Source: Actinomadura chibensis NBRC 106107
Lineage (GTDB): Bacteria > Actinomycetota > Actinomycetes > Streptosporangiales > Streptosporangiaceae
NCBI RefSeq assembly: GCF_001552135.1
Contig: NZ_BCQP01000026.1
Location: forward strand, 1-42,810
Length of the DNA stretch: 42,810 nucleotides
Direction: 5' to 3'
In this document: piece by piece, positions 7,940-16,522 of the stretch
How positions within the stretch are numbered: position 1 is the stretch's first letter
Layout: each line of letters begins with the position of its first letter
Notes under the pieces: model-generated
What the model was told of the DNA's origin: nothing
Database searches by the model: none
What the model saw: only the letters and a program-made list of their open reading frames with translations
Made by a program: the position numbers and the translations under genes

Positions 7940-10900
7940 GTGATCACGCCGGGAGAGCTCGCCCGGCTGCTGGAGATCCCGGAGCCGACGGACGAGCAGG
8001 CGCGGGTGATCGAGGCGCCGATGGCCCCGATGGCGGTCATCGCCGGGGCCGGGTCGGGCAAGAGCGAGACGATGGCCGCGCGGGTGGTGTGGCTGGTCGC
8101 GAACGGGTTCGTGCGGCCCGAGCGCGTCCTCGGGCTGACCTTCACCCGCAAGGCCGCCGCCGAGCTCGGCGCCCGCGTGCGCAAACGGCTCGACCGGCTC
8201 CGCGAGGTGCTGCCCGGCGACGAGCTGGAACGGCTCGGCGGCGAGGCGCTCTTCGACGGCGAGCCGATGGTGTCGACCTACCATTCCTACGCGGCTCGGC
8301 TCTTCGGCGACCACGCGCTGCGCGAGGCGCTCGAACCGACGATGCGGCTCATCTCACCGGCCGTCGCCTGGCAGATCTGCTCGCGCGTCGTCGACTCCTA
8401 CAACGGCCCGATGGACCAGATCGAATGGCAGCCCGACACCGTCACCAAGGCCGTCATGGAACTGTCCGGTGACCTCTCCGAACATCTGCGGACCGCCGAC
8501 GACGTCCGCAAGGTCGGCTCCTGGCTGGACGAGCGTTTCGCCGCGCTCAAGAAACCGCTGAAACCGCAGCGCGACATCCTCGCGAAACAGGCCGTCCGCG
8601 AGCAGCTCATGCCGCTCATCGAGGCGTACGGGCGGGCCAAGGCCGACCGGGAGGTCATCGACCACGGCGACCAGATGGCCCTCTCGGCGCGGATCGCCTA
8701 CAAGCATCCCGAGGTCGGGATGATCGAGCGCTCGCGCTTCTCGGTCGTCCTGCTGGACGAATACCAGGACACGTCGCAGGCGCAGCTCGTCCTGCTCAAA
8801 TCGCTGTTCGCGGACGGCCACGCGGTGACGGCCGTGGGCGACCCGTGCCAGTCCATTTACGGGTGGCGCGGCGCGAGCGCCGGGAACCTGCTGCGGTTCG
8901 CCTACGACTTTCCCGCGCAGCCGGGCGTGGGGGGCGGGCGTCCGGTGCCCGCGCCGGTCGTCCAGCTCAGCCGGTCGTTCCGGAACGGCGAGCACATCCT
9001 GGAGGCGGCGGCCAAGATCCAGGAGGAATTGCGCGCCGAGACCCGGGCCGTTCCCCGGCTCGTCCCGGGCGCGGGCCGGGAAGGGCGCGGACGCGTCGAA
9101 TGCGCGCTGTTCGACACCGTCGAGGACGAGGCCGAACGGATCGCCGCGCGCATCGCCGGGCTCATGGCCGACGGCTCCGGACTCGCGCCCGACGGCGGAT
9201 GGTCGGAATCGGAGCTGCTCTATTCCGATATCGCCGTGCTCGCTCGGAAACGGTCGCAGTTCCCGCTCATCCGGCGGGCACTGGAGGGGCGCGGCATTCC
9301 GGTGGAGGTCGTCGGGCTCGGCGGGCTGCTCACCGTCCCCGAAGTGCAGGACGTCGTCGCCACCCTGCGCGTCATGCACGACCCGTCCGCCGGGGCGTCG
9401 CTCGCCCGGCTCCTCACCGGGCCGCGCTGGCGGCTCGGCCCGCGCGACCTCGTCGCGCTCGGACGGCGCGCCCGCGTCCTCGCCCAGGACGCGGCCCGCG
9501 ACGTCACCCCGCCCGAACCCGCCGCCCCGCCGGAGGCGACTCCCGACGTCGTCGAAGACGTCGTTGATGGGGCGCCTGAAGACCCGCTCCGGCAGCTCGT
9601 CAGCGAGCTGAACCAGGAGACCGGCAGCCTCGTCGACGCGCTCGACGACCTCGGACCGCCGGACGCCTACTCGCCCGAGGGCTTCGGCCGCCTCCGGCGG
9701 CTCCGCGACGAGCTGCGCGGCCTGCGCGCCCAGGTCGGGCTGCCGCTGCCCGACCTGGTCACCGAGGTCGAACGGGCCCTCGGCCTCGACATCGAGGTCG
9801 CCGCGCGGTCCGGCCTCGACCCCGTCACCGCCCGCGCCGACCTCGACGCCTTCATCGACGCCGCCGCCACGTTCGCCGGGGACGCCGAAGACCCCACGCT
9901 CGGCGCGTTCCTCGCCTACCTCAAGGCCGCCGAGACGGAGGAGTTCGGCCTGGAGGCCGGACGCGTCGGCGAGACCAACAGCGTGAAACTGCTCACCGTG
10001 CACGCGTCCAAGGGGCTGGAATGGCCGGTCGTCATCGTCCCCGGCCTGTCCTCCGTGCCGCAGAAGAACGGCGCGCCCGCCAAGGGCTCGATATTCCCGT
10101 CGCCGCCGCAGAACGCCACCCGCTGGACGGCGAATCCGCGCGTCCTGCCGTTCATGCTGCGCGGCGACCGCGCCGACCTGCCGTCCCTGACCGGCCTGGA
10201 GAAGGACGACCTCGCCGCGTTCGACCAGGCGTGCTCCGAACGCGACCTGCGGGAGGAAAGGCGGCTCGCCTATGTCGCGGTCACGCGCGCTTCGAGCCTC
10301 CTCATCGCGACCGGATATTGGTGGGGGGCCTCGGGACGTCCGCTCGGGCCCTCGCCATTCCTGGAAGAGGTGCGGTTCGTCTGCATGACGGGCGAGGGCG
10401 TCGTCGGGATATGGGCCGACGCGCCCGAGGAGGGCGACGCCAACCCGCTGCTGAACGACCCCGACGAAGCGCACTGGCCCGTCGCGCCCGGCGAACGCGG
10501 ATGGTCCGACATCGCCGCGCGGGAACGGTATGAGGCCGTCGTCGAGGCGGCCCGCATGGTCGAGGACGAAATGGCCGGGCGGACGCGCCACTGGGCCGGA
10601 ATCAGCGGCCTCTCCGTCACCGATCGCGCCCGGATGACGGCCTGGGCGCGGGACGTCGAACTCCTCCTCGCCGAACGCGACCGGGGACGCGGCGGAGACG
10701 GCATGCAGGTCCAGTTGCCCGCCCATCTTTCGGTCTCGTCGCTGGTGGCGCTCGCACGCGACCCGGCGGGGCTGGCGCGGCAGATCCGCCGTCCGATGCC
10801 GCGTCCGCCCGCGCCGTACGCGCGGCGCGGCACCGCCTTCCACGCGTGGCTGGAGGGCAGGTGGGGCCAGCAGCGGCTGATCGACCCCGACGAGATGCCC

Positions 10901-11308
10901 GGCGCCGCCGACGAGGGCGCCGCCGACGACGCGCAGCTCGCCCATCTCCAGGCCCGGTTCGAGGAGTCGGAATGGGCCGCGCGGGAGCCGCTCGACATCG
11001 AGGTGCCGTTCGAGACGATCATCGGCGACCGGCTGATCCGCGGACGCATGGACGCCGTCTTCCGGACCGGCGACGGGTACGAGATCGTCGACTGGAAGAC
11101 CGGGGCGCCGCCCGCCGGGGACGAGGCCCGGTTCGCCGCCGTCCAGCTGGCCGCCTACCGGCTCGCCTGGGCCGAACTGACCGGGGTCGAGGTCGAGCGG
11201 GTCAGCGCCGCGTTCCACTACGTCAAGGCCAATGTGACCGTCCGCCCCGCCGATCTCCTGGATGCGGAGGGGCTCGCCGCGCTGCTGGACGGCGTGCCCA
11301 CCGCCTGA
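7940..11308 (+). CDS. adnB: Helicase-nuclease subunit AdnB (UvrD-like motor with PD-(D/E)XK nuclease)
   Basis: A 1122-residue SF1A helicase plus nuclease, the partner of the upstream AdnA. Walker A is AGAGSGKSE (about residues 36-44), Walker B is LLDEYQDTSQ (about 272), motif V/VI residues include HASKGLEWPVV and RRLAYVAVTRA, and the nuclease has GRMDAVF then IVDWKTG (about 1049). Unlike AdnA it lacks the four-cysteine cluster. In the mycobacterial heterodimer both subunits have a motor and a nuclease and they cut opposite strands. GTG 7940 has GGGGGAGC just before it. A stretch at about residues 515-560 rich in Pro, Glu, Val and Asp looks like a flexible linker. Confidence 0.92.
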   Translation: MITPGELARLLEIPEPTDEQARVIEAPMAPMAVIAGAGSGKSETMAARVVWLVANGFVRPERVLGLTFTRKAAAELGARVRKRLDRLREVLPGDELERLGGEALFDGEPMVSTYHSYAARLFGDHALREALEPTMRLISPAVAWQICSRVVDSYNGPMDQIEWQPDTVTKAVMELSGDLSEHLRTADDVRKVGSWLDERFAALKKPLKPQRDILAKQAVREQLMPLIEAYGRAKADREVIDHGDQMALSARIAYKHPEVGMIERSRFSVVLLDEYQDTSQAQLVLLKSLFADGHAVTAVGDPCQSIYGWRGASAGNLLRFAYDFPAQPGVGGGRPVPAPVVQLSRSFRNGEHILEAAAKIQEELRAETRAVPRLVPGAGREGRGRVECALFDTVEDEAERIAARIAGLMADGSGLAPDGGWSESELLYSDIAVLARKRSQFPLIRRALEGRGIPVEVVGLGGLLTVPEVQDVVATLRVMHDPSAGASLARLLTGPRWRLGPRDLVALGRRARVLAQDAARDVTPPEPAAPPEATPDVVEDVVDGAPEDPLRQLVSELNQETGSLVDALDDLGPPDAYSPEGFGRLRRLRDELRGLRAQVGLPLPDLVTEVERALGLDIEVAARSGLDPVTARADLDAFIDAAATFAGDAEDPTLGAFLAYLKAAETEEFGLEAGRVGETNSVKLLTVHASKGLEWPVVIVPGLSSVPQKNGAPAKGSIFPSPPQNATRWTANPRVLPFMLRGDRADLPSLTGLEKDDLAAFDQACSERDLREERRLAYVAVTRASSLLIATGYWWGASGRPLGPSPFLEEVRFVCMTGEGVVGIWADAPEEGDANPLLNDPDEAHWPVAPGERGWSDIAARERYEAVVEAARMVEDEMAGRTRHWAGISGLSVTDRARMTAWARDVELLLAERDRGRGGDGMQVQLPAHLSVSSLVALARDPAGLARQIRRPMPRPPAPYARRGTAFHAWLEGRWGQQRLIDPDEMPGAADEGAADDAQLAHLQARFEESEWAAREPLDIEVPFETIIGDRLIRGRMDAVFRTGDGYEIVDWKTGAPPAGDEARFAAVQLAAYRLAWAELTGVEVERVSAAFHYVKANVTVRPADLLDAEGLAALLDGVPTA

Positions 11309-11400
11309 TTCCTCCGGGTTTCCGGTGATGAGTCTCACTCACCCCTGTTCACCGTGCGTGGTTTCGGGGATGATCCGGGCAACCGTTCGAGGGAGGCGAC

Positions 11401-12180
11401 GTGGCGGTCACGCATGACGAGAAGGTCGTACAGGAGTTCTCCAAGCAGGCGCCCGGATTCGCCGATCCCCGGCTGAACGTCGCGTTCACCCGTCATCTGG
11501 ACCGGCTCGTCCGGTTCATGGAACCCGAACTCGACCTGGAGGACGTGGTCCTGGAGGTCGCCGCGGGGACCGGGCTCGTGTCCCGCGCGATCGCGCGGCG
11601 CGTCCGGCACGTGACGGCCCTCGACCTCACCCCCGCGATGCTCGCCGAAGGCAAACGCGACGCCGACCAGGCGGGGCTGACGAATGTGACGTTCACGCAT
11701 GGGGACGCCACCGCGCTGCCCTACGTCGACCGGTCGTTCACGCTCGTCGTCACCCGGTTCTCCCTGCATCAGGTCGCCGACCCGGAGAGCGTCGTCCGGG
11801 AGATGGTTCGCGTGAGTCGGCCCGGCGCCGCCTTGATCGTCGCCGATCTCGTGCGCCCGGACGGGGTCGCGGGCGATCCCGATCGGATCGAGCGGCTGCG
11901 CGACCCCTCCCATGGCGCCTCGCTCACCGAGGCGCGGATCGCCGAGCTGCTCACGGAGGCCGGAGCGCAGGTCAAGCGGGTCGAACGGTTCGAATACGCG
12001 CGGCCGCTCGACCCCTGGCTTGAGCTCTCCCAGACGCCCGCGGACGTCGCGGACGGAATCAGGCGGGAGCTGCGCGACGAGCTGGCGGGCGGCCCGGCGA
12101 CGGGCATGCGTCCCAGCGAGGTGGACGGCGTCCTGCATTTCACGCACTCCTACGTCTTCCAGCAGGCCATCGCCGATTAG
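11401..12180 (+). CDS. Class I SAM-dependent methyltransferase
   Basis: A 259-residue Rossmann-type methyltransferase. Motif I is VLEVAAGTGLVSRAIA (about residues 50-65), the acidic ribose-binding residue is in VTALDLTPAML, then HGDATALPY and RFSLHQVADP form motifs II and III. It resembles UbiE/Methyltransf_11 proteins that act on small molecules, but the acceptor cannot be told. GTG 11401 has GGGAGG six bases upstream. It follows adnB after 92 bp on the same strand; no functional link is evident. Confidence 0.85.
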   Translation: MAVTHDEKVVQEFSKQAPGFADPRLNVAFTRHLDRLVRFMEPELDLEDVVLEVAAGTGLVSRAIARRVRHVTALDLTPAMLAEGKRDADQAGLTNVTFTHGDATALPYVDRSFTLVVTRFSLHQVADPESVVREMVRVSRPGAALIVADLVRPDGVAGDPDRIERLRDPSHGASLTEARIAELLTEAGAQVKRVERFEYARPLDPWLELSQTPADVADGIRRELRDELAGGPATGMRPSEVDGVLHFTHSYVFQQAIAD

Positions 12181-12227
12181 TCGAGGCTTGTCGGGGTGGT
12201 CTGAGTGCGGGGTGCTTTTCGGTAACG

Positions 12228-12282
12228 AGTTCGACCAAATGTTCGACGGGTGTCGTTCGTTTGTTCTAGGCTGTCGAACATG
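12228..12282 (+). promoter_or_regulatory. TTCGA-repeat promoter region of the DUF222-like fragment
   Basis: Three TTCGA/TCGAA-type elements (TTCGACC, TTCGACG, and TCGAAC abutting the ATG) lie in 55 bp. TTCGAC at 12242 and TAGGCT at 12267 could act as -35 and -10 with a 19-bp spacer. This would put the transcription start next to the start codon. Confidence 0.35.
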
Positions 12283-12585
12283 GGTTCTAGCACTGTGCGT
12301 TCCCTCGACCGCGAGCCCGCCGCGCTGGCGATGCGCATCGGCGTCGTCGCCGCCGAGGCCGCCCTCGCCACCTTCGCCCGCAACCTCGACGTGGACGACC
12401 TTGAGGACGGCGTCGACTTCCAGGGCGTCATCGGCCCCGCCGAATGGCCGGTGTTCTCCCTGGTCATCGACACGCTCGCGGAAGCCGCGCCCGGCGACCG
12501 CCGGTCGCTGGACGAGCGCCGCGCCGACGCCCTCAACGACCTCGCCCGCATCTGCATGGCCGCCAAGAACCGCGGCGCCGCCTGA
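12280..12585 (+). CDS. Small protein resembling an internal piece of DUF222/13E12-family proteins
   Basis: A 101-residue ORF. Its last 60 residues (IGPAEWPVFSLVIDTLAEA, then DRRSLDERRADALNDLARI) resemble the middle of DUF222-HNH endonuclease-like proteins, where the pattern DxRTxxQRRADALVxL is common. The domain's N-terminal part and the HNH half are missing. An intact family member lies 2 kb downstream. The ATG is directly preceded by a TTCGA-rich segment with a TAGGCT -10-like box, so it could be transcribed almost leaderless. It may be a decaying copy or a domesticated small protein. The similarity is read by eye and is moderate. Confidence 0.45.
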   Translation: MGSSTVRSLDREPAALAMRIGVVAAEAALATFARNLDVDDLEDGVDFQGVIGPAEWPVFSLVIDTLAEAAPGDRRSLDERRADALNDLARICMAAKNRGAA

Positions 12586-12609
12586 TTCGGGGCGGTGGGG
12601 GTGGGCGGG

Positions 12610-14178
12610 TCAGTCTTTCAGGGCTCGGGGTTTGACCTTGCCCGTGCTGGTGCGGGGGAGTTCGTCGACGAAGTGGACGTCCCTCGGGACCTTGTACCTG
12701 GCCAGATGCTCTTTGACGTGGGCTTTGATCTCGTCCTCGGTGAGGGTTGAGCTCGGCTTCCGGACTATGTGGGCGGCCAGGCGGTGGCCGAAGTCCTTGT
12801 CCTCGACGCCGGTCACGGACACTTCCGCGATGTCGGGGTGAGCGTCCAGGAGGGCTTCGACCTCGCCCGGGAAGACGTTCTCCCCGCCGGAGACGATCAT
12901 GTCGTCGGCGCGGCCGTCGATGAAAAGGCGTCCCTCGTCGTCGAAATGGCCCAAGTCGCCGGTGCTCGTCAGGTTGTCGTGTTGGGCTTTGTGCTTGTCG
13001 CCGTCGTTTGTGTATCCCGCGAAGCGTAGGCCGCCGCTGGTGTAGATCTCGCCGGTCTCGCCCGGTGGGAGTTCCCGGTTGTTCTCGTCCAGGATCCTGA
13101 TGGTCAGGCGGTAGGACGGTCTGCCTACCGTGCCGGGCGCTTTTCGCAGGTCGTCGGGGGTGGCGATGGTGGCCCAGCCCGTCTCGGTCGCGCCGTAGAC
13201 GTTGACGAGGACGTCGCCGAAATGGTCCATGAAGGCGGTGGAGAGGTGCGGGTGGAGGGCCGCGCCGCCGCATACCACTGTGCGGAGGGTTTCGGGGCGG
13301 GGCTTCTTCTCGTCCAGGATGCGCTGGAGCATTACGGGGACGGCTACCAGTGTTTCCGCTTGGTGTTTCTCGATGGTCTCCAGGGTTTCGCGGGCGTCGA
13401 AACGCTTGGTGAGGATCAGCGGCATGCCCATGCCCAGTGCGACCGTGGTGTAGGCGAAGCCGAGGATGTGGAACAGCGGGGGAGCGACCACGATCGGCGC
13501 GCCTGAGCGGACGGGGACTCGGTTGACGTGGCTAAGCGCGGCCGGGAGAACCGATCTTATGGAGAGGTCGTGGCTGGCGCCTTTCGGGGTTCCGGTCGTG
13601 CCGGAGGTCATCACGATTATCTTGCTGGGTTTGGCGGGGTGAACTGGGCGGGGTGGTGGTGTCTCTGTTGTTTGGGGTTGGATTGTTTGGTGTTTGTAGC
13701 CGGACTTTTGGATGGTTTCTGTGAACTCGTCGTCGTGGACTAGGAGGTCGATTCCTTCGCGTTCGGTTACTTGTCCTAGTTGGGTGGGGGCGAAGTCTGT
13801 GTTGAGGAGGACGACGTCATTGCCCAGGCGGGACGCGGCCAGGACCGTCTCCACGAAGCCCCGATGGTTGCGGCAGAGGATTCCGATCTTCTGGGTGGTG
13901 AGGGGTTGGAGTTTGGTGGCCAGGGATGCTGCCCTGTGCTCCAGTTCCGCGTAGGTGAGTGCGCCTTGTTCGTCGATCAGTGCTGTTCGGGTGGGGAACC
14001 GTAGGGCGGACATGGCGCCTAGCGTGGCGGGGGTCGGGCCGTAGCGGGCGTAGGTGAAGAGGAGGCGGGCCGCCCTGTCTGGACGGACGGGGTGCATTAC
14101 GCCTGTGTCGCGGATCGCTCTGGTCGCGTGTAGTCCGAGGGCGGTCAGGTCGCGGAGCTGGGTTAGGGGGCGCAACAC
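12610..14178 (-). CDS. Acyl-CoA synthetase / AMP-dependent ligase
   Basis: A 522-residue ANL-superfamily enzyme. It has the P-loop MTSGTTGTPKGA (about residue 190), the YGATETGW motif, the TGDLGHFDDEGRLFIDGR hinge region, and the C-terminal catalytic lysine in RTSTGKVKPR. These enzymes activate a carboxylate as acyl-AMP and transfer it to CoA. The sequence resembles mycobacterial FadD fatty-acyl ligases more than peptide-synthetase domains, and no carrier domain is present. The start is GTG 14178 (or TTG 14175), with GAGGAG just upstream; an open frame further 5' is A-rich and not protein-like. Codon use is less GC-biased than in the flanking core genes, especially near 13640-13800, which suggests a different history. 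Confidence 0.85.
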   Translation of the reverse strand: MLRPLTQLRDLTALGLHATRAIRDTGVMHPVRPDRAARLLFTYARYGPTPATLGAMSALRFPTRTALIDEQGALTYAELEHRAASLATKLQPLTTQKIGILCRNHRGFVETVLAASRLGNDVVLLNTDFAPTQLGQVTEREGIDLLVHDDEFTETIQKSGYKHQTIQPQTTETPPPRPVHPAKPSKIIVMTSGTTGTPKGASHDLSIRSVLPAALSHVNRVPVRSGAPIVVAPPLFHILGFAYTTVALGMGMPLILTKRFDARETLETIEKHQAETLVAVPVMLQRILDEKKPRPETLRTVVCGGAALHPHLSTAFMDHFGDVLVNVYGATETGWATIATPDDLRKAPGTVGRPSYRLTIRILDENNRELPPGETGEIYTSGGLRFAGYTNDGDKHKAQHDNLTSTGDLGHFDDEGRLFIDGRADDMIVSGGENVFPGEVEALLDAHPDIAEVSVTGVEDKDFGHRLAAHIVRKPSSTLTEDEIKAHVKEHLARYKVPRDVHFVDELPRTSTGKVKPRALKD

Positions 14179-14541
14179 TCTCTCCTCTTGGGGCGGGTGG
14201 GCGGGCGGCTCGTGTGTTTGCTTACCCCGTGTTCTGCTGAATATTGCGGCTGCTAGCGGTGGCTGAGGTCTGGTGCTTTTCTTTCCGGCGTGCGCGTGGT
14301 TTTTATCGGATTTGGTGTGGTTGCTGTTGGTGCGTGGCTGAGGTGCCTTCCGAAGGTGGGTGGTCGGCTGCGGGTTGTTGCCGGTTGCTGTCACGTTGGT
14401 TGCGGTTGTTGGCTTGAGGTGGGTGATTTTCTTTCGGGTGGGTGCGGGGTTCTGCTGTAGTGAGAGTAATGTGGCCTGTCTGAATTGCCCAATTAATCAC
14501 TCCTCTCTTCTCTTATAATTGGAGATGACATTGGAGGACGG
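14179..14541. other. 363-bp less GC-rich intergenic region between divergent genes
   Basis: No convincing gene is seen. The plus strand is rich in G and T with few cytosines, a strong strand skew compared with the neighbours. It holds the upstream signals of the acyl-CoA synthetase (minus) and of the DUF222-HNH gene (plus), including a perfect TATAAT box at 14514-14519. Short TGGTTG/GTTGTTG-like elements recur between 14300 and 14420, but I see no precise repeat unit. Confidence 0.6.
14514..14519 (+). promoter_or_regulatory. Perfect -10 box (TATAAT) of the DUF222-HNH gene
   Basis: TATAAT lies 22 bp before the GTG start, with GGAGG at 14533. A matching -35 at 17 bp is poor; TTGCCC at 14485 is too far and TTAATC is nearer. 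The AATTGCCCAATT inverted repeat just upstream could be an operator. Confidence 0.5.
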
Positions 14542-15801
14542 GTGGCTGTTAGCCTTGTTGGTGAGTCGGGTCGGTTGAGTGGGCTGACCGATTCTGAGCT
14601 TCTCCAGGTTGCGGTCGCTGCTCGGCGGCAGACCTCGTTGGCGCAGGCCCGAGAATTGGCTGCCATTGCTGAGCTTGCCCGTCGTCGTGGTGAGGACGAC
14701 CCTCCGGAGGGGTACCGGGGGTTGTCGGCACATGAAGCGGTCGCCGAAGAAGTTGCCGCTGCGTTGACCGTCACTGGTAATGCCGCCGCTATTTTGGTGC
14801 ATCTCGCCGAACGTCTCACCGGGCCGCTCGCGGAGACCTTGGCCGCTTTGGAAGCCGGATACATCGACTTGACCAGGGCTCGCGCCATCTCCGATGGTAC
14901 GGAGAATCTTCCTGATGAGGTCGTCGGTCGTGTCCAGGCGGCGGCGCTGGAGAAGGCGTCCGAGCAGACCAGCGGGCAGCTGCGTCGCCGTATCAAACGG
15001 CTCACCGAGCGGCTGGCTCCGCAATGTGTCGAGGAACGGCGTCGCGAGGCGATTCGGCAGCGGCGGCTCGAACTGTGGGAGAGTCCGGCCGGAACCGCTG
15101 ATCTGGGTTTGTGCGACCTGCCGCCCGAGGACGCCCATGCCATCTACAACAAGATCTCTGCGGCCGCGCGTGGAATCCGGGCCGACGGCGACACCCGTCC
15201 GCTGCAATGCATCCGTGCCGACCTGGCGACTCAGCTCCTTAACGGCCACCCTCTGCCCGATGCCGTTCAGGCGCTCATCTCCCAGGCTCCGCCAAGCGTT
15301 GGGCCTGTGTCGGAGCCAGCGGAGGAGGTGGACGGCGATGTCGACGCGGTCATTGGTGAATTGGCGGGAATGGCCGATCGGCAGCTTGGCCAGGTGTGTG
15401 ACCGTGCCCCGGCCCACGCTCGGTCCATGGCCGTCGCCCATGCGGTAGCCCGCCTTGAGCGTCGTCTCGGTGCGCGACGTGACACGTTCTGTCGAAGCGG
15501 CGATGATACGCACGGTCATCCGGGTTATCGGGCTCCGGCCGCGCTTCGGCGTGAGATTCAGGCCCGCCATTCCACGTGCGTGTTTCCGACCTGCAATCAG
15601 CCGTCGCATCGCTGCGACCTCGACCACACCACGCCTTGGCGGCCCGGGATCACCTGCCGCTGCAATCTCGCCCCGCTCTGCAGGCGTCACCACCGCCTCA
15701 AACAGACCCGTGGCTGGAAACTGCATCAACTCTGGCCCGGCCTCCTCATCTGGGTCACCCCAGCAGGAGCCTGGTACATCGTCCGCCCCGACCGGCGGTG
15801 A
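14542..15801 (+). CDS. DUF222 and HNH-endonuclease domain protein (13E12 family)
   Basis: A 419-residue protein with an N-terminal DUF222 region (about residues 10-320) and a C-terminal HNH module. The module reads CVFPTCNQPSHRCDLDH, then PWRPGITCRCNLAPLCRRHH, so the paired cysteines and the D-H and H-H residues of a metal-binding HNH nuclease are intact. The family is related to the mycobacterial REP13E12 repeats and is often present in many copies in actinomycete genomes. Nuclease action is inferred for most members and the biological role is unclear. GTG 14542 has GGAGG four bases upstream and a TATAAT box. A partial relative lies at 12280-12585, consistent with past duplication. Confidence 0.88.
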   Translation: MAVSLVGESGRLSGLTDSELLQVAVAARRQTSLAQARELAAIAELARRRGEDDPPEGYRGLSAHEAVAEEVAAALTVTGNAAAILVHLAERLTGPLAETLAALEAGYIDLTRARAISDGTENLPDEVVGRVQAAALEKASEQTSGQLRRRIKRLTERLAPQCVEERRREAIRQRRLELWESPAGTADLGLCDLPPEDAHAIYNKISAAARGIRADGDTRPLQCIRADLATQLLNGHPLPDAVQALISQAPPSVGPVSEPAEEVDGDVDAVIGELAGMADRQLGQVCDRAPAHARSMAVAHAVARLERRLGARRDTFCRSGDDTHGHPGYRAPAALRREIQARHSTCVFPTCNQPSHRCDLDHTTPWRPGITCRCNLAPLCRRHHRLKQTRGWKLHQLWPGLLIWVTPAGAWYIVRPDRR

Positions 15802-15826
15802 GCCGGGGCTGGATAGTGTCGAGGGC

Positions 15827-16465
15827 ATGAAGCGCTCGGCTGATGCAGTCACTGCGGACGACCTTCAAACGTCCGTTCGCCTTGCCGTTGCCACCATGCG
15901 GCAAGCGCCGTCCGAGCGGGCATGGGACACCAAAGCCGGAGCCCTTGAATGGACCTGCTGGGAAACCGTGGAACACCTGAGCGACGACCTTTTCGCGTAC
16001 GCCGCACAGTTGGGCCCGCAGACCCCGCCCATGGACGGTGAAGTGCCGTTCGTGTGGGAGAGCCGTAGGCCCGGTGGTCCAGCGAACGTCATCCACGCCG
16101 ACCGGAAATCAGGGCCCGCCGGACTTCTCCAAGTACTGGACGCATGCGGCGGCCTGCTCGTCGCCATGGTGCGCAGCACACCGCCCGACGTCCGCGCCCA
16201 CCACGTGTTCGGCGCGTCTGACCCCGAAGGGTTCGCCGCGATGGGAATGGTCGAGACCCTCGTCCACACGCGCGATGTGGCGGACGGTCTGAATCTGGTC
16301 TGGGAACCGCCCGCCGAATTGTGCTCCCGCGTCCTCGCCCGCCTTTTCCCGGACGCTCCACGCGACACCGACCCGTGGCAGACGCTGCTATGGGCGACGG
16401 GCCGCGCGGAACTCCCAGGGCGCCCACGCCTGACGTCCTGGCGCTGGCAAGGCACCCCACGATGA
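15827..16465 (+). CDS. DinB/maleylpyruvate-isomerase-fold protein
   Basis: A 212-residue protein that resembles the mycothiol-dependent maleylpyruvate isomerase N-terminal (DinB-like) fold. The histidine positions of the metal site are visible in ETVEHLSDDL (about residue 45) and ETLVHTRDVADGL (about 145). Family members are four-helix-bundle metalloproteins that act on mycothiol conjugates or on unknown substrates. This copy lacks a clear second (sterol-carrier-like) domain. ATG 15827 lies 25 bp after the HNH gene; GAGGG precedes it. It may share that gene's transcript, but no functional link is seen. Confidence 0.75.
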   Translation: MKRSADAVTADDLQTSVRLAVATMRQAPSERAWDTKAGALEWTCWETVEHLSDDLFAYAAQLGPQTPPMDGEVPFVWESRRPGGPANVIHADRKSGPAGLLQVLDACGGLLVAMVRSTPPDVRAHHVFGASDPEGFAAMGMVETLVHTRDVADGLNLVWEPPAELCSRVLARLFPDAPRDTDPWQTLLWATGRAELPGRPRLTSWRWQGTPR

Positions 16466-16522
16466 GCGTCCACTAGAGAATTAAGCGTGGGGGCTAGAGG
16501 CTCGCTGGAGGGCAGCCAGAGG

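Noticed and set aside
5510..8314. 934-codon minus-strand frame opposite adnA
   Set aside because: Antisense shadow of a high-GC gene; the plus strand has complete helicase and nuclease motifs.
8354..11338. 994-codon minus-strand frame opposite adnB
   Set aside because: Antisense shadow; no recognizable domain.
12610..14394. Longer acyl-CoA synthetase start at 14394
   Set aside because: The extra 72 residues are low complexity, while GTG 14178 has a good ribosome site and fits the family start.
14303..14500. 65-codon minus-strand frame in the less GC-rich gap
   Set aside because: Product is Thr/Gln/Asn/Pro-rich low complexity from the strand skew, with no ribosome site or similarity.
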